Below, piece by piece: positions 5,442 through 5,755 of a stretch of DNA of 5,755 nucleotides. Position 1 is the stretch's first letter, and each line of letters starts with the position of its first letter. The stretch covers positions 1 to 5,755 of the forward strand of contig RFWA01000171.1 of the NCBI GenBank assembly GCA_009922295.1, written 5' to 3'. Below the pieces are notes generated by a model. It did not search any database, had not been told where the DNA came from, and was given only the letters and a program-made list of their open reading frames with translations. The translations under genes and the position numbers were made by a program. The DNA is from Betaproteobacteria bacterium (GTDB taxonomy: Bacteria > Pseudomonadota > Gammaproteobacteria > Burkholderiales > Burkholderiaceae_C).

Positions 5442-5755
5442 GGCTTGGCAGACCGCTGCCGCAGAGCCTCATACAGACAAACACCACTGGCCACCGACAC
5501 GTTCAGGCTTTCTACAGCACCGCGCATCGGGATGCTCACCAGCGCGTCGCAGGTCTTGGCGGTCAGTTGGCGCAGGCCGGTCCCCTCAGCGCCCAGCACC
5601 AGGGCCACCGGGCCGGTCAGGTCGGTCTGGTACAGGGTGCCCGGCGCCGCGTCGCTGGTGCCGATCACCCAGATGTTGCGCTCCTTCAGTTCGCCCAGAG
5701 TGCGAGCCAGGTTGGTCACCATGAAATAAGGCACGGTCTCTGCAGCGCCGCTGGC
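5438..5755 (-). CDS. rlmB: 23S rRNA (guanosine-2251-2'-O)-methyltransferase RlmB, C-terminal part
   Basis: The last 105 codons of a - strand gene whose start lies beyond the right edge; the frame is open through base 5755 and begins ASGAAETVPYFMVTNLARTL. RlmB uses S-adenosylmethionine to methylate the ribose of a conserved P-loop guanosine in 23S rRNA. The visible part contains the SPOUT-class trefoil-knot motifs: the Asn/Arg stretch VTNLARTL, then LVLGAEGTGLRQLT, then IPMRGAVESLNVSVASGVCLYEALRQR, which forms the cofactor-binding knot. These match RlmB better than other TrmH-family members, mainly through ASGAAETVP and the NLARTL context. It ends RQRSAKP with TAA at 5440-5438, and this stop overlaps the stop of the convergent chromate gene by four bases. 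This is a housekeeping gene and probably belongs to the stable chromosome. Confidence 0.95.
   Translation of the reverse strand, partial: ASGAAETVPYFMVTNLARTLGELKERNIWVIGTSDAAPGTLYQTDLTGPVALVLGAEGTGLRQLTAKTCDALVSIPMRGAVESLNVSVASGVCLYEALRQRSAKP

Noticed and set aside
5445..5729. + strand frame of 94 codons opposite rlmB
   Set aside because: The - strand reading matches RlmB motifs throughout; the + strand frame is its shadow.

Overview
The window is GC-rich, densely packed bacterial DNA. It looks like a betaproteobacterium of the order Burkholderiales, possibly Comamonadaceae. This rests on overall composition, the style of the paired short chromate-transporter genes, the RlmB sequence and the split DUF1214/DUF1254 pair. 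The lineage is inferred from recognised protein families, not from a database search.

Layout: on the + strand there is the 3' end of an alpha/beta hydrolase resembling haloalkane dehalogenases (2-142), a small three-helix membrane protein (177-446), a membrane-anchored DUF1214 protein (467-1081), a membrane-anchored DUF1254 protein (1078-1647), and one very long gene (1644-4208). Two short-chain CHR chromate-transporter genes follow (4228-4854 and 4851-5441). On the - strand, the C-terminal part of the 23S rRNA methyltransferase gene rlmB (5438-5755) enters from the right edge and overlaps the last chromate gene at the stop codons. Gaps between + strand genes are at most about 34 bases, and three junctions are 4-base ATGA overlaps. 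The + strand genes may therefore be transcribed together from a promoter left of the window. I see no convincing promoter, factor-independent terminator, RNA gene, CRISPR array, insertion sequence or origin.

The centrepiece is the 1644-4208 gene. Its first ~489 residues are a complete EthA-like Baeyer-Villiger/flavin monooxygenase, with both Rossmann motifs and an intact FxGxxxHxxxWP fingerprint. After a short linker and one predicted membrane helix (about residues 511-526), the same reading frame continues into a complete formylglycine-generating-enzyme (FGE/SUMF1) domain that keeps both active-site cysteines. The predicted topology puts the FAD/NADPH enzyme in the cytoplasm and the FGE domain in the periplasm. 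I do not know of this domain combination as a described protein. The join contains a small hairpin resembling a dispersed palindromic repeat, which suggests how two neighbouring genes could have fused.

How the genes might work together (inference): a monooxygenase that makes esters or lactones beside an alpha/beta hydrolase is a plausible ketone or xenobiotic degradation pair. The DUF1214/DUF1254 proteins have no known function I can assign, but they are tightly coupled to the fusion gene. The chromate-transporter pair and rlmB look like an ordinary, functionally separate neighbourhood.
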